Source: Sisyra terminalis
Taxonomy: Eukaryota > Arthropoda > Insecta > Neuroptera > Sisyridae
Direction of reading: 5' to 3'
Assembly (NCBI GenBank): GCA_958496175.1
Contig: OY292279.1
Span: 1,240,001-1,304,000, forward strand
Length of the DNA: 64,000 bases
Within the stretch, counting starts at the first letter, position 1. Every line of letters starts with the position of its first letter. Under the pieces are notes generated by a model. That model ran no database searches. It had not been told where the DNA came from and worked only from the letters and a program-made list of their open reading frames with translations. Positions 8,230-22,400 of the stretch are shown one piece after another. A program made the translations under genes and the position numbers.

Positions 8230-11080
8230 ATCATCCCTTATATCCTTTTTATGCAATCCAAAATTTTTCCTTTTTGAAAATTTGATATCATATTGCGGGT
8301 GTCCTTTGGGACTCAGGACAAAATTTTTTTCACATTATAATTCACTTGATAGCCTGAATTCATAATCAGTTGAGAAAACTAAACCTCATAATGAAAAGTT
8401 GCCCCCTTTAAATGACCCAATATCAGTCGAATTTTCTCGCATAGAGTTTCAACTCCTTAACTTTCCGTTCTAATTTTACAAGGATCTAGTTAACCAATGC
8501 TTTTTATTTTTTGCATAGTAGTTAAGGATGATTTAATCTTTAATATTCAACTCAATATTGGCGAAACAAATCATCCCTTATATCCTTTTCATGCACTCGA
8601 AAATTGTCCTTTTTGAAATTTTGAAATGGAATTGTGATTGTCTTGTACCCCACAGGACAAAATTTTTTTTAAATTATATTTCACTTGATAGCCTGGATTC
8701 ATAATCCGTTGAGAAAACTATACCTCATAATGAATAGGCACCCCCTTTAAATGACCCAATATCAGTCGAATTTACTCGCATAGACTTTAAACTCTATAAC
8801 TTCCCGTTCTAATTTTACAAGGATCTAGTTAACCAATGCTTTTTATTTTTTGCATAGTAGTTAAGGATGATTTAATCTTTAATATTCAACTCAATTTTGG
8901 CGAAACAAATCTTCCTTTATATCCATTTTATGCACTCGAAAATTGTCCTATTTGAAATTTTGAAATGGAATTGTGATTGTCTTGTAACCCACAGGACAAA
9001 ATTTTTTTCACATTATAATTCACTTGATAGCCTGGATTCATAATCAGTTGAGAAAACTAAACCTCATAATGAAAAGTCGGCCCCTTTAAATGACCCAATA
9101 TCAGTCGAATTTTCTCGCATAGACTTTAAACTCCTTAACTTCCCGTTCTAATTTTCCAGGGATTTAGTTAACCAATGCTTTTTATTTTTTGCATAGTAGT
9201 TAAGGATGATTTAATCTTTAATATTCAACTCAATTTTGGCGAAACAAATCATCCCTTATATCCTTTTTATGCAATCCAAAATTTTTCCTTTTTGAAAATT
9301 TGATATCATATTGCGGGTGTCCTTTGGGACACAGGACAAAATTTTTTTCACATTATAATTCACTTGATAGCCTGGATTCATAATCCGTTGTGAAAACTAG
9401 AGCTCATAATGAAAAGTCACCCCCTTTAAATGACCCAATATCAGTCGAATTTACTCGCATAGACTTTAAACTCTATAACTTCCCGTTCTAATTTTACAAG
9501 GATCTAGTAAACCAATGCTTTTTATTTTTTGCATAGTAGTTAAGAATGATATAATCTTTAATATTCAACTCAATTTTGGCGAAACAAATCATCCCTTATA
9601 TCCTTTTTATGCACTCGAAAATTGTCCTTTTTGAAATTTTGAAATGGAATTGTGATTGTCTTGTAACCCACAGGTCAAAATTTTTTTAAAATTTTTTTCA
9701 CTTGATAGCCTGAATTCATAATCCGTTGAGAAAACTAGACCTCATAATGAAAAGTCACCCCCTTTAAATGACCCAACATCAGTCGAATTTTTTCGCATAG
9801 ACTTTCAACTCCTTAACCTCCCGTTCTAATTTTACAAGGATCTAGTTAACCAATGCTTTTTATTTTTGGCATAGTAGTTAAGGATGATTTATTCTTTAAT
9901 ATTCACTTCAATTTTGGCGACACAAATCATCCCTTATATCCTTTTTATGCAATCCAAAATTTTTCCTTTTTGAAAATTTGATATCATATTGCGGGTGTCC
10001 TTTGGGACTCAGGACAAATTTTTTTTCACATTATAATTCACTTGATAGCCTGAATTCATAATCAGTTGAGAAAACTAAACCTCATAATGAAAAGTTGCCC
10101 CCTTTAAATGACCCAATATCAGTCGAATTTTCTCGCATAGAGTTTCAACTCCTTAACTTTCCGTTCTAATTTTACAAGGATCTAGTTAACCAATGCTTTT
10201 TATTTTTTGCATAGTAGTTAAGGATGATTTAATCTTTAATATTCAACTCAATATTGGCGAAACAAATCATCCCTTATATCCTTTTCATGCACTCGAAAAT
10301 TGTCCTTTTTGAAATTTTGAAATGGAATTGTGATTGTCTTGTACCCCACAGGACAAAATTTTTTTTAAATTATATTTCACTTGATAGCCTGGATTCATAA
10401 TCCGTTGAGAAAACTATACCTCATAATGAATAGGCACCCCCTTTAAATGACCCAATATCAGTCGAATTTACTCGCATAGACTTTAAACTCTATAACTTCC
10501 CGTTCTAATTTTACAAGGATCTAGTTAACCAATGCTTTTTATTTTTTGCATAGTAGTTAAGGATGATTTAATCTTTAATATTCAACTCAATTTTGGCGAA
10601 ACAAATCTTCCTTTATATCCATTTTATGCACTCGAAAATTGTCCTATTTGAAATTTTGAAATGGAATTGTGATTGTCTTGTAACCCACAGGACAAAATTT
10701 TTTTCACATTATAATTCACTTGATAGCCTGGATTCATAATCAGTTGAGAAAACTAAACCTCATAATGAAAAGTCGGCCCCTTTAAATGACCCAATATCAG
10801 TCGAATTTTCTCGCATAGACTTTAAACTCCTTAACTTCCCGTTCTAATTTTCCAGGGATTTAGTTAACCAATGCTTTTAATTTTTTGCATAGTAGTAAGA
10901 ATGATTTAATCTTTAATATTCAACTCAATTTTGGCGAAACAAATCATCCCTTATATCCTTTTTATGCAATCCAAAATTTTTCCTTTTTGAAAATTTGATA
11001 TCATATTGCGGGTGTCCTTTGGGACACAGGACAAAATTTTTTTCACATTATAATTCACTTGATTGCCTGGATTCATAATC
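8230..11080. repeat. Duplicated 3-4-monomer block at 1,696-bp spacing
   Basis: About 8230-9384 recurs at about 9925-11080, an offset of five monomers (1,696 bp). Both copies include the AAGTTGCCCCC monomer, the ATAGGCACC monomer with CTTCCTTTATATCCATT, and a C-type monomer. The second copy has lost one base in GCATAGTAGTAAGAATG. Confidence 0.72.
9062..9401. repeat. Representative type C monomer (about 340 bp)
   Basis: Distinguished by GCAATCCAAAATTTTTCC in place of GCACTCGAAAATTGTCC, then AATTTGATATCATATTGCGG and GTGTCCTTTGGGACACAGG. The last word contains a perfect 6-bp hairpin (GTGTCC, TTTG loop, GGACAC) at 9317-9332. Type C lies mainly between 8 and 24 kb and reappears at 42.5, 43.9, 54.3 and 56.7 kb. 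Confidence 0.82.
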
Positions 11081-12621
11081 AGTTGAGAAAACTAATCCTC
11101 ATAATGAAAAGTCGCCCCCTTTAAATGACCCAATATCAGTCGAATTTTCTCGCATAGACTTTAAACTCCTTAACTTCCCGTTCTAATTTTTCAGGGATTT
11201 AGTTAACCAATGCTTTTTATTTTTTGCATAGTAGTTAAGGATGATTTAATCTTTAATATTCAAGTCAATTTTGGCGAAACAAATCATCCCTTATATCCTT
11301 TTTATGCACTCGAAAATTGCCCTTTTTGAAACTTTGAGACGATATTGCGGGTGTCCTTTGGAACACAGGACAAAATTGTTTTCTCATTATTATTCACTTG
11401 ATGGCCTGGATTCATAATCCGTTAAGAAAACTAGATCTCATAATGAAAAGTCACCCCCTTTAAATGACCCAATATAAGTCGAATTTTTTCGCATAGACTT
11501 TCAACTCCTTAACTTCCCGTTCTAACTTTACAAGGATCTAGTAAACCAATGCTTTTTATTTTTTGCATAGTAGTTAAGGATGATTTAATCTTTAATATTC
11601 AACTCAATATTGGCGAAACAAAACATCCCTTATATCCTTTTTATTCACTCGAAAATTGTCCTTTTTGAAACTTTGAAACGATATTGCGGGTGTCCTTTGG
11701 AACACAGGACCAATTTTTTTTCACATTATAATTCACTTGATAGCCTGGATTCATAATCCGTTGAGAAAATTAGACTTTATTATGAAAAGTCACCCCCTTT
11801 AAATGACCCAATATCAGTCGAATTTTCTCGCATAGAGTTTCAACTCCTTATTTTCTCGTTCTAATTTTACAAGGATCTACTTAACCAATGCTTTTTATTT
11901 TTTGCATAGTAGTTAAGGATGATTTAATCTTTAATATTCTACTCCATTTTGGCGAAACAAAATATCTCTTATATCCTTTTAATGCACTCGAAAATTGTCC
12001 TTTTTGAAACTTTAAAACGGTATTGCGGGTGTCCTTTGGCATACAGGACAAAAAAATTTTCACATTATAGTTCACTCGATAGCCTGGATTCATAATCCGT
12101 TGAGTAAACTGGACCTCATAATGAAAAGTCACCCCCTTGAAATGACTCAATATCTGTCGAATTTTCTCGCATAGACTATCAACTCCTTATTTTCCCGTTC
12201 TAATTTTTCAGAGATCTAGTTAACCAATGCTTTTAATTTTTGGCATAGTAGTTAAGGATTATTTAATCTTTAATATTCTACTCCATTTTGGCGAAACAAA
12301 ATATCTCTTATATCCTTTTTATGCATTCGAAAATTGTCCTTTTTGAAACTTTAAAACGGTATTGCGGGTGTCCTTTGGCATACAGGACAAATTTTTTTTC
12401 ACATAATAATTTAATTGATAGCCTGGATTCATAATCCGTTGAGAAAACTCGACCTCATAATGAAAAGTCACCCCCTTGAAATGACCCAAATTCAGTCGAA
12501 TTTTTTCGCATAGACTTTCAACTCTAAAACTTTCCGTTTTAATTTTCCAAGGATCTAGAAATCTTATGCTTATTATTCTTTACAATATAGTTAAGAATGA
12601 TTTCGTCGCTAATATTTTTTT

Positions 12622-13518
12622 CCTAATTGATCTTTTGCAAGTTTCGAATGGAATAATGGTTCATTCTTTGGACATATACGAATATTGTTAAAGCTTTAGC
12701 CCAATAATTCGTAAGTATTTCATTAAACTTTACCAGTTTCCTTGTTTTCAATTGCATATCTTATCCTTGAAATATCGACAATAGTAAGTTCTAAATTCAA
12801 TTATTGAATTATAGCTTATTTTTAACAATTTTTAAGTGTTGACAATTCGTATTGCTTAGAATTTTGATTTAAGACATCGCTACAATGCGATACAACTTTT
12901 GTTGGAAGCTATGAGTACATCCACCTGACTCACAGGTGGCACTAAAAACATAAGGTGGTTTAATTGACATACATGTCAAGAGTTGACCTGTTCTAGCATA
13001 GATGGCTCCAGCGGCGACTCAAGTCAATTTGACAACTAATTTTGGAAAATTAAAATTTTATAATTACCTTTATTTTATTCAAATAAACTTAATTTTTATT
13101 GTTATAGTTGTTTGAATTGACGGTCAGTGATGCATTTTAACTTTATAACATCGGAATGATCCCAAATACATATGAAACAGGTAATATTTATTCTGACATT
13201 GTGGGTATGGATGCAATGTTCACAAGTACTTTTTGTAAATTTTGTAGATATTTTCCAACATTTTACGACCTAAAAATAGCCAAATATAATATATATTTCA
13301 AAAGAAATCCTGCAGAGAGGAATCTAACCAAATCATCAATAAATATAAGCCACTGAAAGTGCAGCATAAATATTGTGAAAATCGGAGGAATATCTCCTTC
13401 AACAAGTCTTGACAAAACAAGGTAGGTAAATAATCCCCAACTTTCAATCACCGAAATAGGCTAAAAACGACAAAACCATTTGCATTTGTAAATCTTTCTG
13501 ATGAGCTCTTGGAGAGCT
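12622..13518. repeat. Non-satellite core, copy 2
   Basis: Nearly identical to copy 1 at an offset of 8,051 bp. Two substitutions (TTTCCTTG in place of TTTTCGTG) are shared only with copy 3. It lies inside the 5,675-bp tandem duplication, so copies 2 and 3 are sisters. All the dyads and TTGAC words listed for copy 1 are preserved. Confidence 0.8.
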
Positions 13519-13819
13519 GATTTATGCAATTTCGATAACAATGATTCAGCCTTAATATATATCTGGATTCCAAAAAAAAAAAACAGCGTTATATACTTTA
13601 CCTAAACTTGAAAATTGCCTTTCTTGGAACTTTGAACCGATATTTTATATGTCCTTTTGCATACAAAAAAAAATTACATCAGTTCTCACATTAGAGCATT
13701 GTAATACGTAGCTAAAATTTACACTCTAAGGAAATCTCCTCCTCAAAAATGACCGTCGCTTAGGCTAATTTGGTGCAAGCGTTTTCACGTCCTTAATTTC
13801 CAGTTTTAATTTTCCAAAG
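13519..13819. repeat. Old diverged monomer right of core copy 2
   Basis: Same degraded monomer as at 5468, with a 12-A run. Like copies 3-5 it has TTGCCTTTCTTGG where copy 1 keeps the satellite-like TTGTC, so C is derived. Confidence 0.74.
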
Positions 13820-16800
13820 ATCTAGTTAATCAATGCTTATTATTTTTTGCATAGTAGTTAAGGATGATTTAATCTTTAATATTCAACTCAATTTTGGTGA
13901 AACAAATCATCCCTTATATCCTTTTTATGCACTCGAAAATTGTCCTTTTTGAAATTTTGAAATGGAATTGTGATTGTCTTGTACCCCACAGGACAAAATT
14001 TTTTTTACATTATATTTCACTTGATAGCCTGGATTCATAATCCGTTGAGAAAACTATACCTCATAATGAATAGGCACCCCCTTTAAATGACCCAATATCA
14101 GTCGAATTTACTCGCATAGACTTTAAACTCTATAACTTCCCGTTCTAATTTTACAAGGATCTAGTTAACCAATGCTTTGTATTTTTTGCATAGTAGTTAA
14201 GGATGATTTAATCTTTAATATTCAACTCAATATTGGCGAAACAAATCATCCCTTATATCATTTTCATGCACTCGAAAATTGTCCTTTTTGAAATTTTGAA
14301 ATGGAATTGTGATTGTCTTGTACCCCACAGGACAAAATTTTTTTTACATTATATTTCACTTGATAGCCTGGATTCATAATCCGTTGTGAAAACTAGAGCT
14401 CATAATGAAAAGTCACCCCCTTTAAATGACCCAATATCAGTCGAATTTACTCGCATAGACTTTAAACTCTATAACTTCCCGTTCTAATTTTACAAGGATC
14501 TAGTAAACCAATGCTTTTTATTTTTTGCATAGTAGTTAAGGATGATTTAATCTTTAATATTCAACTCAATTTTGGCGAAACAAATCTTCCTTTATATCCA
14601 TTTTATGCACTCGAAAATTGTCCTATTTGAAATTTTGAAATGGAATTGTGATTGTCTTGTAACCCACAGGACAAAATTTTTTTCACATTATAATTCACTT
14701 GATAGCCTGGATTCATAATCAGTTGAGAAAACTAAACCTCATAATGAAAAGTCGGCCCCTTTAAATGACCCAATATCAGTCGAATTTTCTCGCATAGACT
14801 TTAAACTCCTTAACTTCCCGTTCTAATTTTCCAGGGATTTAGTTAACCAATGCTTTTTATTTTTTGCATAGTAGTTAAGGATGATTTAATCTTTAATATT
14901 CAACTCAATTTTGGCGAAACAAATCATCCCTTATATCCTTTTTATGCAATCCAAAATTTTTCCTTTTTGAAAATTTGATATCATATTGCGGGTGTCCTTT
15001 GGGACACAGGACAAAATTTTTTTCACATTATAATTCACTTGATAGCCTGGATTCATAATCCGTTGTGAAAACTAGAGCTCATAATGAAAAGTCACCCCCT
15101 TTAAATGACCCAATATCAGTCGAATTTACTCGCATAGACTTTAAACTCTATAACTTCCCGTTCTAATTTTACAAGGATCTAGTAAACCAATGCTTTTTAT
15201 TTTTTGCATAGTAGTTAAGAATGATATAATCTTTAATATTCAACTCAATTTTGGCGAAACAAATCATCCCTTATATCCTTTTTATGCACTCGAAAATTGT
15301 CCTTTTTGAAATTTTGAAATGGAATTGTGATTGTCTTGTAACCCACAGGTCAAAATTTTTTTAAAATTTTTTTCACTTGATAGCCTGAATTCATAATCCG
15401 TTGAGAAAACTAGACCTCATAATGAAAAGTCACCCCCTTTAAATGACCCAACATCAGTCGAATTTTTTCGCATAGACTTTCAACTCCTTAACCTCCCGTT
15501 CTAATTTTACAAGGATCTAGTTAACCAATGCTTTTTATTTTTGGCATAGTAGTTAAGGATGATTTATTCTTTAATATTCACTTCAATTTTGGCGACACAA
15601 ATCATCCCTTATATCCTTTTTATGCAATCCAAAATTTTTCCTTTTTGAAAATTTGATATCATATTGCGGGTGTCCTTTGGGACTCAGGACAAAATTTTTT
15701 TCACATTATAATTCACTTGATAGCCTGAATTCATAATCAGTTGAGAAAACTAAACCTCATAATGAAAAGTTGCCCCCTTTAAATGACCCAATATCAGTCG
15801 AATTTTCTCGCATAGAGTTTCAACTCCTTAACTTTCCGTTCTAATTTTACAAGGATCTAGTTAACCAATGCTTTTTATTTTTTGCATAGTAGTTAAGGAT
15901 GATTTAATCTTTAATATTCAACTCAATATTGGCGAAACAAATCATCCCTTATATCCTTTTCATGCACTCGAAAATTGTCCTTTTTGAAATTTTGAAATGG
16001 AATTGTGATTGTCTTGTACCCCACAGGACAAAATTTTTTTTAAATTATATTTCACTTGATAGCCTGGATTCATAATCCGTTGAGAAAACTATACCTCATA
16101 ATGAATAGGCACCCCCTTTAAATGACCCAATATCAGTCGAATTTACTCGCATAGACTTTAAACTCTATAACTTCCCGTTCTAATTTTACAAGGATCTAGT
16201 TAACCAATGCTTTTTATTTTTTGCATAGTAGTTAAGGATGATTTAATCTTTAATATTCAACTCAATTTTGGCGAAACAAATCTTCCTTTATATCCATTTT
16301 ATGCACTCGAAAATTGTCCTATTTGAAATTTTGAAATGGAATTGTGATTGTCTTGTAACCCACAGGACAAAATTTTTTTCACATTATAATTCACTTGATA
16401 GCCTGGATTCATAATCAGTTGAGAAAACTAAACCTCATAATGAAAAGTCGGCCCCTTTAAATGACCCAATATCAGTCGAATTTTCTCGCATAGACTTTAA
16501 ACTCCTTAACTTCCCGTTCTAATTTTCCAGGGATTTAGTTAACCAATGCTTTTAATTTTTTGCATAGTAGTAAGAATGATTTAATCTTTAATATTCAACT
16601 CAATTTTGGCGAAACAAATCATCCCTTATATCCTTTTTATGCAATCCAAAATTTTTCCTTTTTGAAAATTTGATATCATATTGCGGGTGTCCTTTGGGAC
16701 ACAGGACAAAATTTTTTTCACATTATAATTCACTTGATTGCCTGGATTCATAATCAGTTGAGAAAACTAATCCTCATAATGAAAAGTCGCCCCCTTTAAA

Positions 16801-18127
16801 TGACCCAATATCAGTCGAATTTTCTCGCATAGACTTTAAACTCCTTAACTTCCCGTTCTAATTTTTCAGGGATTTAGTTAACCAATGCTTTTTATTTTTT
16901 GCATAGTAGTTAAGGATGATTTAATCTTTAATATTCAAGTCAATTTTGGCGAAACAAATCATCCCTTATATCCTTTTTATGCACTCGAAAATTGCCCTTT
17001 TTGAAACTTTGAGACGATATTGCGGGTGTCCTTTGGAACACAGGACAAAATTGTTTTCTCATTATTATTCACTTGATGGCCTGGATTCATAATCCGTTAA
17101 GAAAACTAGATCTCATAATGAAAAGTCACCCCCTTTAAATGACCCAATATAAGTCGAATTTTTTCGCATAGACTTTCAACTCCTTAACTTCCCGTTCTAA
17201 CTTTACAAGGATCTAGTAAACCAATGCTTTTTATTTTTTGCATAGTAGTTAAGGATGATTTAATCTTTAATATTCAACTCAATATTGGCGAAACAAAACA
17301 TCCCTTATATCCTTTTTATTCACTCGAAAATTGTCCTTTTTGAAACTTTGAAACGATATTGCGGGTGTCCTTTGGAACACAGGACCAATTTTTTTTCACA
17401 TTATAATTCACTTGATAGCCTGGATTCATAATCCGTTGAGAAAATTAGACTTTATTATGAAAAGTCACCCCCTTTAAATGACCCAATATCAGTCGAATTT
17501 TCTCGCATAGAGTTTCAACTCCTTATTTTCTCGTTCTAATTTTACAAGGATCTACTTAACCAATGCTTTTTATTTTTTGCATAGTAGTTAAGGATGATTT
17601 AATCTTTAATATTCTACTCCATTTTGGCGAAACAAAATATCTCTTATATCCTTTTAATGCACTCGAAAATTGTCCTTTTTGAAACTTTAAAACGGTATTG
17701 CGGGTGTCCTTTGGCATACAGGACAAAAAAATTTTCACATTATAGTTCACTCGATAGCCTGGATTCATAATCCGTTGAGTAAACTGGACCTCATAATGAA
17801 AAGTCACCCCCTTGAAATGACTCAATATCTGTCGAATTTTCTCGCATAGACTATCAACTCCTTATTTTCCCGTTCTAATTTTTCAGAGATCTAGTTAACC
17901 AATGCTTTTAATTTTTGGCATAGTAGTTAAGGATTATTTAATCTTTAATATTCTACTCCATTTTGGCGAAACAAAATATCTCTTATATCCTTTTTATGCA
18001 TTCGAAAATTGTCCTTTTTGAAACTTTAAAACGGTATTGCGGGTGTCCTTTGGCATACAGGACAAATTTTTTTTCACATAATAATTTAATTGATAGCCTG
18101 GATTCATAATCCGTTGAGAAAACTCGA
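13820..18127. repeat. Satellite block 3: about 13 monomers
   Basis: Head-to-tail B-, C-, E-, A- and D-type monomers lie between core copies 2 and 3. From about 14510 the order and sequence repeat that of 8835 onward at a spacing of 5,675 bp, including the odd monomers with GTCAAAATTTTTTT and the one with a shortened GCATAGTAGTAAGAATG. No gene is visible. Confidence 0.94.
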
Positions 18128-18296
18128 CCTCATAATGAAAAGTCACCCCCTTGAAATGACCCAAATTCAGTCGAATTTTTTCGCATAGACTTTCAACTCT
18201 AAAACTTTCCGTTTTAATTTTCCAAGGATCTAGAAATCTTATGCTTATTATTCTTTACAATATAGTTAAGAATGATTTCGTCGCTAATATTTTTTT

Positions 18297-19193
18297 CCTA
18301 ATTGATCTTTTGCAAGTTTCGAATGGAATAATGGTTCATTCTTTGGACATATACGAATATTGTTAAAGCTTTAGCCCAATAATTCGTAAGTATTTCATTA
18401 AACTTTACCAGTTTCCTTGTTTTCAATTGCATATCTTATCCTTGAAATATCGACAATAGTAAGTTCTAAATTCAATTATTGAATTATAGCTTATTTTTAA
18501 CAATTTTTAAGTGTTGACAATTCGTATTGCTTAGAATTTTGATTTAAGACATCGCTACAATGCGATACAACTTTTGTTGGAAGCTATGAGTACATCCACC
18601 TGACTCACAGGTGGCACTAAAAACATAAGGTGGTTTAATTGACATACATGTCAAGAGTTGACCTGTTCTAGCATAGATGGCTCCAGCGGCGACTCAAGTC
18701 AATTTGACAACTAATTTTGGAAAATTAAAATTTTATAATTACCTTTATTTTATTCAAATAAACTTAATTTTTATTGTTATAGTTGTTTGAATTGACGGTC
18801 AGTGATGCATTTTAACTTTATAACATCGGAATGATCCCAAATACATATGAAACAGGTAATATTTATTCTGACATTGTGGGTATGGATGCAATGTTCACAA
18901 GTACTTTTTGTAAATTTTGTAGATATTTTCCAACATTTTACGACCTAAAAATAGCCAAATATAATATATATTTCAAAAGAAATCCTGCAGAGAGGAATCT
19001 AACCAAATCATCAATAAATATAAGCCACTGAAAGTGCAGCATAAATATTGTGAAAATCGGAGGAATATCTCCTTCAACAAGTCTTGACAAAACAAGGTAG
19101 GTAAATAATCCCCAACTTTCAATCACCGAAATAGGCTAAAAACGACAAAACCATTTGCATTTGTAAATCTTTCTGATGAGCTCTTGGAGAGCT
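18297..19193. repeat. Non-satellite core, copy 3
   Basis: Matches copy 2, with the same TTTCCTTG variant and the same 12-A run in the right junction. Its downstream flank follows copy 1 rather than copy 2 (TCCTTGTTGAAATTTTGAATTGG split across 19957-19979), so the duplication has a mosaic history. Confidence 0.8.
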
Positions 19194-19494
19194 GATTTAT
19201 GCAATTTCGATAACAATGATTCAGCCTTAATATATATCTGGATTCCAAAAAAAAAAAACAGCGTTATATACTTTACCTAAACTTGAAAATTGCCTTTCTT
19301 GGAACTTTGAACCGATATTTTATATGTCCTTTTGCATACAAAAAAAAATTACATCAGTTCTCACATTAGAGCATTGTAATACGTAGCTAAAATTTACACT
19401 CTAAGGAAATCTCCTCCTCAAAAATGACCGTCGCTTAGGCTAATTTGGTGCAAGCGTTTTCACGTCCTTAATTTCCAGTTTTAATTTTCCAAAG
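19194..19494. repeat. Old diverged monomer right of core copy 3
   Basis: Appears identical to the copy 2 version, including the 12-A run, as expected of the 5,675-bp tandem duplication. Confidence 0.74.
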
Positions 19495-22400
19495 ATCTAG
19501 TTAATCAATGCTTATTATTTTTTGCATAGTAGTTAAGGATGATTTAATCTTTAATATTCAACTCAATTTTGGTGAAACAAATCATCCCTTATATCCTTTT
19601 TATGCACTCGAAAATTGTCCTTTTTGAAATTTTGAAATGGAATTGTGATTGTCTTGTACCCCACAGGACAAAATTTTTTTTACATTATATTTCACTTGAT
19701 AGCCTGGATTCATAATCCGTTGAGAAAACTATACCTCATAATGAATAGGCACCCCCTTTAAATGACCCAATATCAGTCGAATTTACTCGCATAGACTTTA
19801 AACTCTATAACTTCCCGTTCTAATTTTACAAGGATCTAGTTAACCAATGCTTTGTATTTTTTGCATAGTAGTTAAGGATGATTTAATCTTTAATATTCAA
19901 CTCAATATTGGCGAAACAAATCATCCCTTATATCATTTTCATGCACTCGAAAATTGTCCTTGTTGAAATTTTGAATTGGAATTGTGATTGTCTTGTACCC
20001 CACAGGACAAAATTTTTTTTACATTATATTTCACTTGATAGCCTGGATTCATAATCCGTTGAGAAAACTATACCTCATAATGAATAGGCACCCCCTTTAA
20101 ATGACCCAATATCAGTCGAATTTACTCGCATAGACTTTAAACTCTATAACTTCCCGTTCTAATTTTACAAGGATCTAGTTAACCAATGCTTTGTATTTTT
20201 TGCATAGTAGTTAAGGATGATTTAATCTTTAATATTCAACTCAATATTGGCGAAACAAATCATCCCTTATATCCTTTTTATGCACTCGAAAATTGTCCTT
20301 TTTGAAATTTTGAAATGGAATTGTGATTGTCTTGTACCCCACAGGACAAATTTATTTTCACATTATAATTCACTTGATAGCCTGGATTCATAATCCGTTG
20401 AGAAAACTAGACCTCATAATGAAAAGTCGCCCCCATTAAATGACCCAATATCAGTCGAATTTTTTCGCAACGACTTTCAACTCCTTAACCTCCCGTTCTA
20501 ATTTTACAAGGATCTAGTTAACCAATGCTTTTAATTTTTTGCATAGTAGTTAAGAATGATTTAATCTTTAATATTCAACTCAATTTTGGCGAAACAAATC
20601 ATCTCTTATATCCTTTTTATGCACTCGAAAATTGTCCTTTTTGAAATTTTGAAATGGAATTGTGATTGTCTTGTAACCCACAGGACAAATTTATTTTCAC
20701 ATTATAATTCACTTGATAGCCTGGATTCATAATCCGTTGTGAAAACTAGAGCTCATAATGAAAAGTTGCCCCCTTTAAATGACCCAATATCAGTCGAATT
20801 TTCTCGCATAGAGTTTCAACTCCTTAACTTTCCGTTCTAATTTTACAAGGATCTAGTTAACCAATGCTTTTTATTTTTTGCATAGTAGTTAAGGATGATT
20901 TAATCTTTAATATTCAACTCAATATTGGCGAAACAAATCATCCCTTATATCCTTTTCATGCACTCGAAAATTGTCCTTTTTGAAATTTTGAAATGGAATT
21001 GTGATTGTCTTGTAACCCACAGGACAAATTTATTTTCACATTATAATTCACTTGATAGCCTGGATTCATAATCCGTTGTGAAAACTAGAGCTCATAATGA
21101 AAAGTTGCCCCCTTTAAATGACCCAATATCAGTCGAATTTTCTCGCATAGAGTTTCAACTCCTTAACTTTCCGTTCTAATTTTACAAGGATCTAGTTAAC
21201 CAATGCTTTTTATTTTTTGCATAGTAGTTAAGGATGATTTAATCTTTAATATTCAACTCAATATTGGCGAAACAAATCATCCCTTATATCCTTTTCATGC
21301 ACTCGAAAATTGTCCTTTTTGAAATTTTGAAATGGAATTGTGATTGTCTTGTACCCCACAGGACAAAATTTTTTTTAAATTATATTTCACTTGATAGCCT
21401 GGATTCATAATCCGTTGAGAAAACTATACCTCATAATGAATAGGCACCCCCTTTAAATGACCCAATATCAGTCGAATTTTCTCGCATAGAGTTTCAACTC
21501 CTTAACTTTCCGTTCTAATTTTACAAGGATCTAGTTAACCAATGCTTTTTATTTTTTGCATAGTAGTTAAGGATGATTTAATCTTTATTATTCAACTCAA
21601 TATTGGCGAAACAAATCATCCCTTATATCCTTTTCATGCACTCGAAAATTGTCCTTTTTGAAATTTTGAAATGGAATTGTGATTGTCTTGTACCCCACAG
21701 GACAAAATTTTTTTTAAATTATATTTCACTTGATAGCCTGGATTCATAATCCGTTGAGAAAACTATACCTCATAATGAATAGGCACCCCCTTTAAATGAC
21801 CCAATATCAGTCGAATTTTCTCGCATAGAGTTTCAACTCCTTAACTTTCCGTTCTAATTTTACAAGGATCTAGTTAACCAATGCTTTTTATTTTTTGCAT
21901 AGTAGTTAAGGATGATTTAATCTTTAATATTCAACTCAATTTTGGCGAAACAAATCTTCCTTTATATCCATTTTATGCACTCGAAAATTGTCCTTTTTGA
22001 AATTTTGAAATGGAATTGTGATTGTCTTGTAACCCACAGGACAATATTTTTTTCACATTATAATTCACTTGATAGCCTGGATTCATAATCAGTTGAGAAA
22101 ACTAAACCTCATAATGAAAAGTCGGCCCCTTTAAATGACCCAATATCAGTCGAATTTTCTCGCATAGACTTTAAACTCCTTAACTTCCCGTTCTAATTTT
22201 TCAGGGATTTAGTTAACCAATGCTTTTTATTTTTTGCATAGTAGTTTAGGATGATTTAATCTTTAATATTCAACTCAACTTTGGCGAAACAAATCATCCC
22301 TTATATCCTTTTTATGCAATCCAAAATTTTTCCTTTTTGAAAATTTGATATCATATTGCGGGTGTCCTTTGGGACACAGGACAAAATTTTTTTCACATTA

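Larger units (their letters stand above)
5771..12452. repeat. Satellite block 2: about 20 monomers
   Basis: The block begins in mid-monomer, where the diverged right edge of core copy 1 returns to consensus at GATCTAGTTAATCAATGC. Three nearly identical B-type monomers opening with ATAATGAATAGGCACC follow at about 6009, 6348 and 6687. A mixture of B- and C-type monomers (C has GCAATCCAAAATTTTTCC) comes next. It ends in A- and D-type monomers leading into core copy 2. From about 8835 it forms the first half of a 5.7-kb tandem duplication. Confidence 0.94.
8835..19960. repeat. 5,675-bp tandem duplication containing core copies 2 and 3
   Basis: From about 8835 to 14509, sequence repeats from about 14510 to 19960 with constant spacing. 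The match covers about 13 monomers plus a core and its edges, and includes idiosyncratic indels such as the shortened GTAGTAAG and the TCAAAATTTTTTTAAAA monomer. Identity looks above 99% by eye. The copies end at different points on the right, where copy 3 follows the flank of copy 1. Confidence 0.8.
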
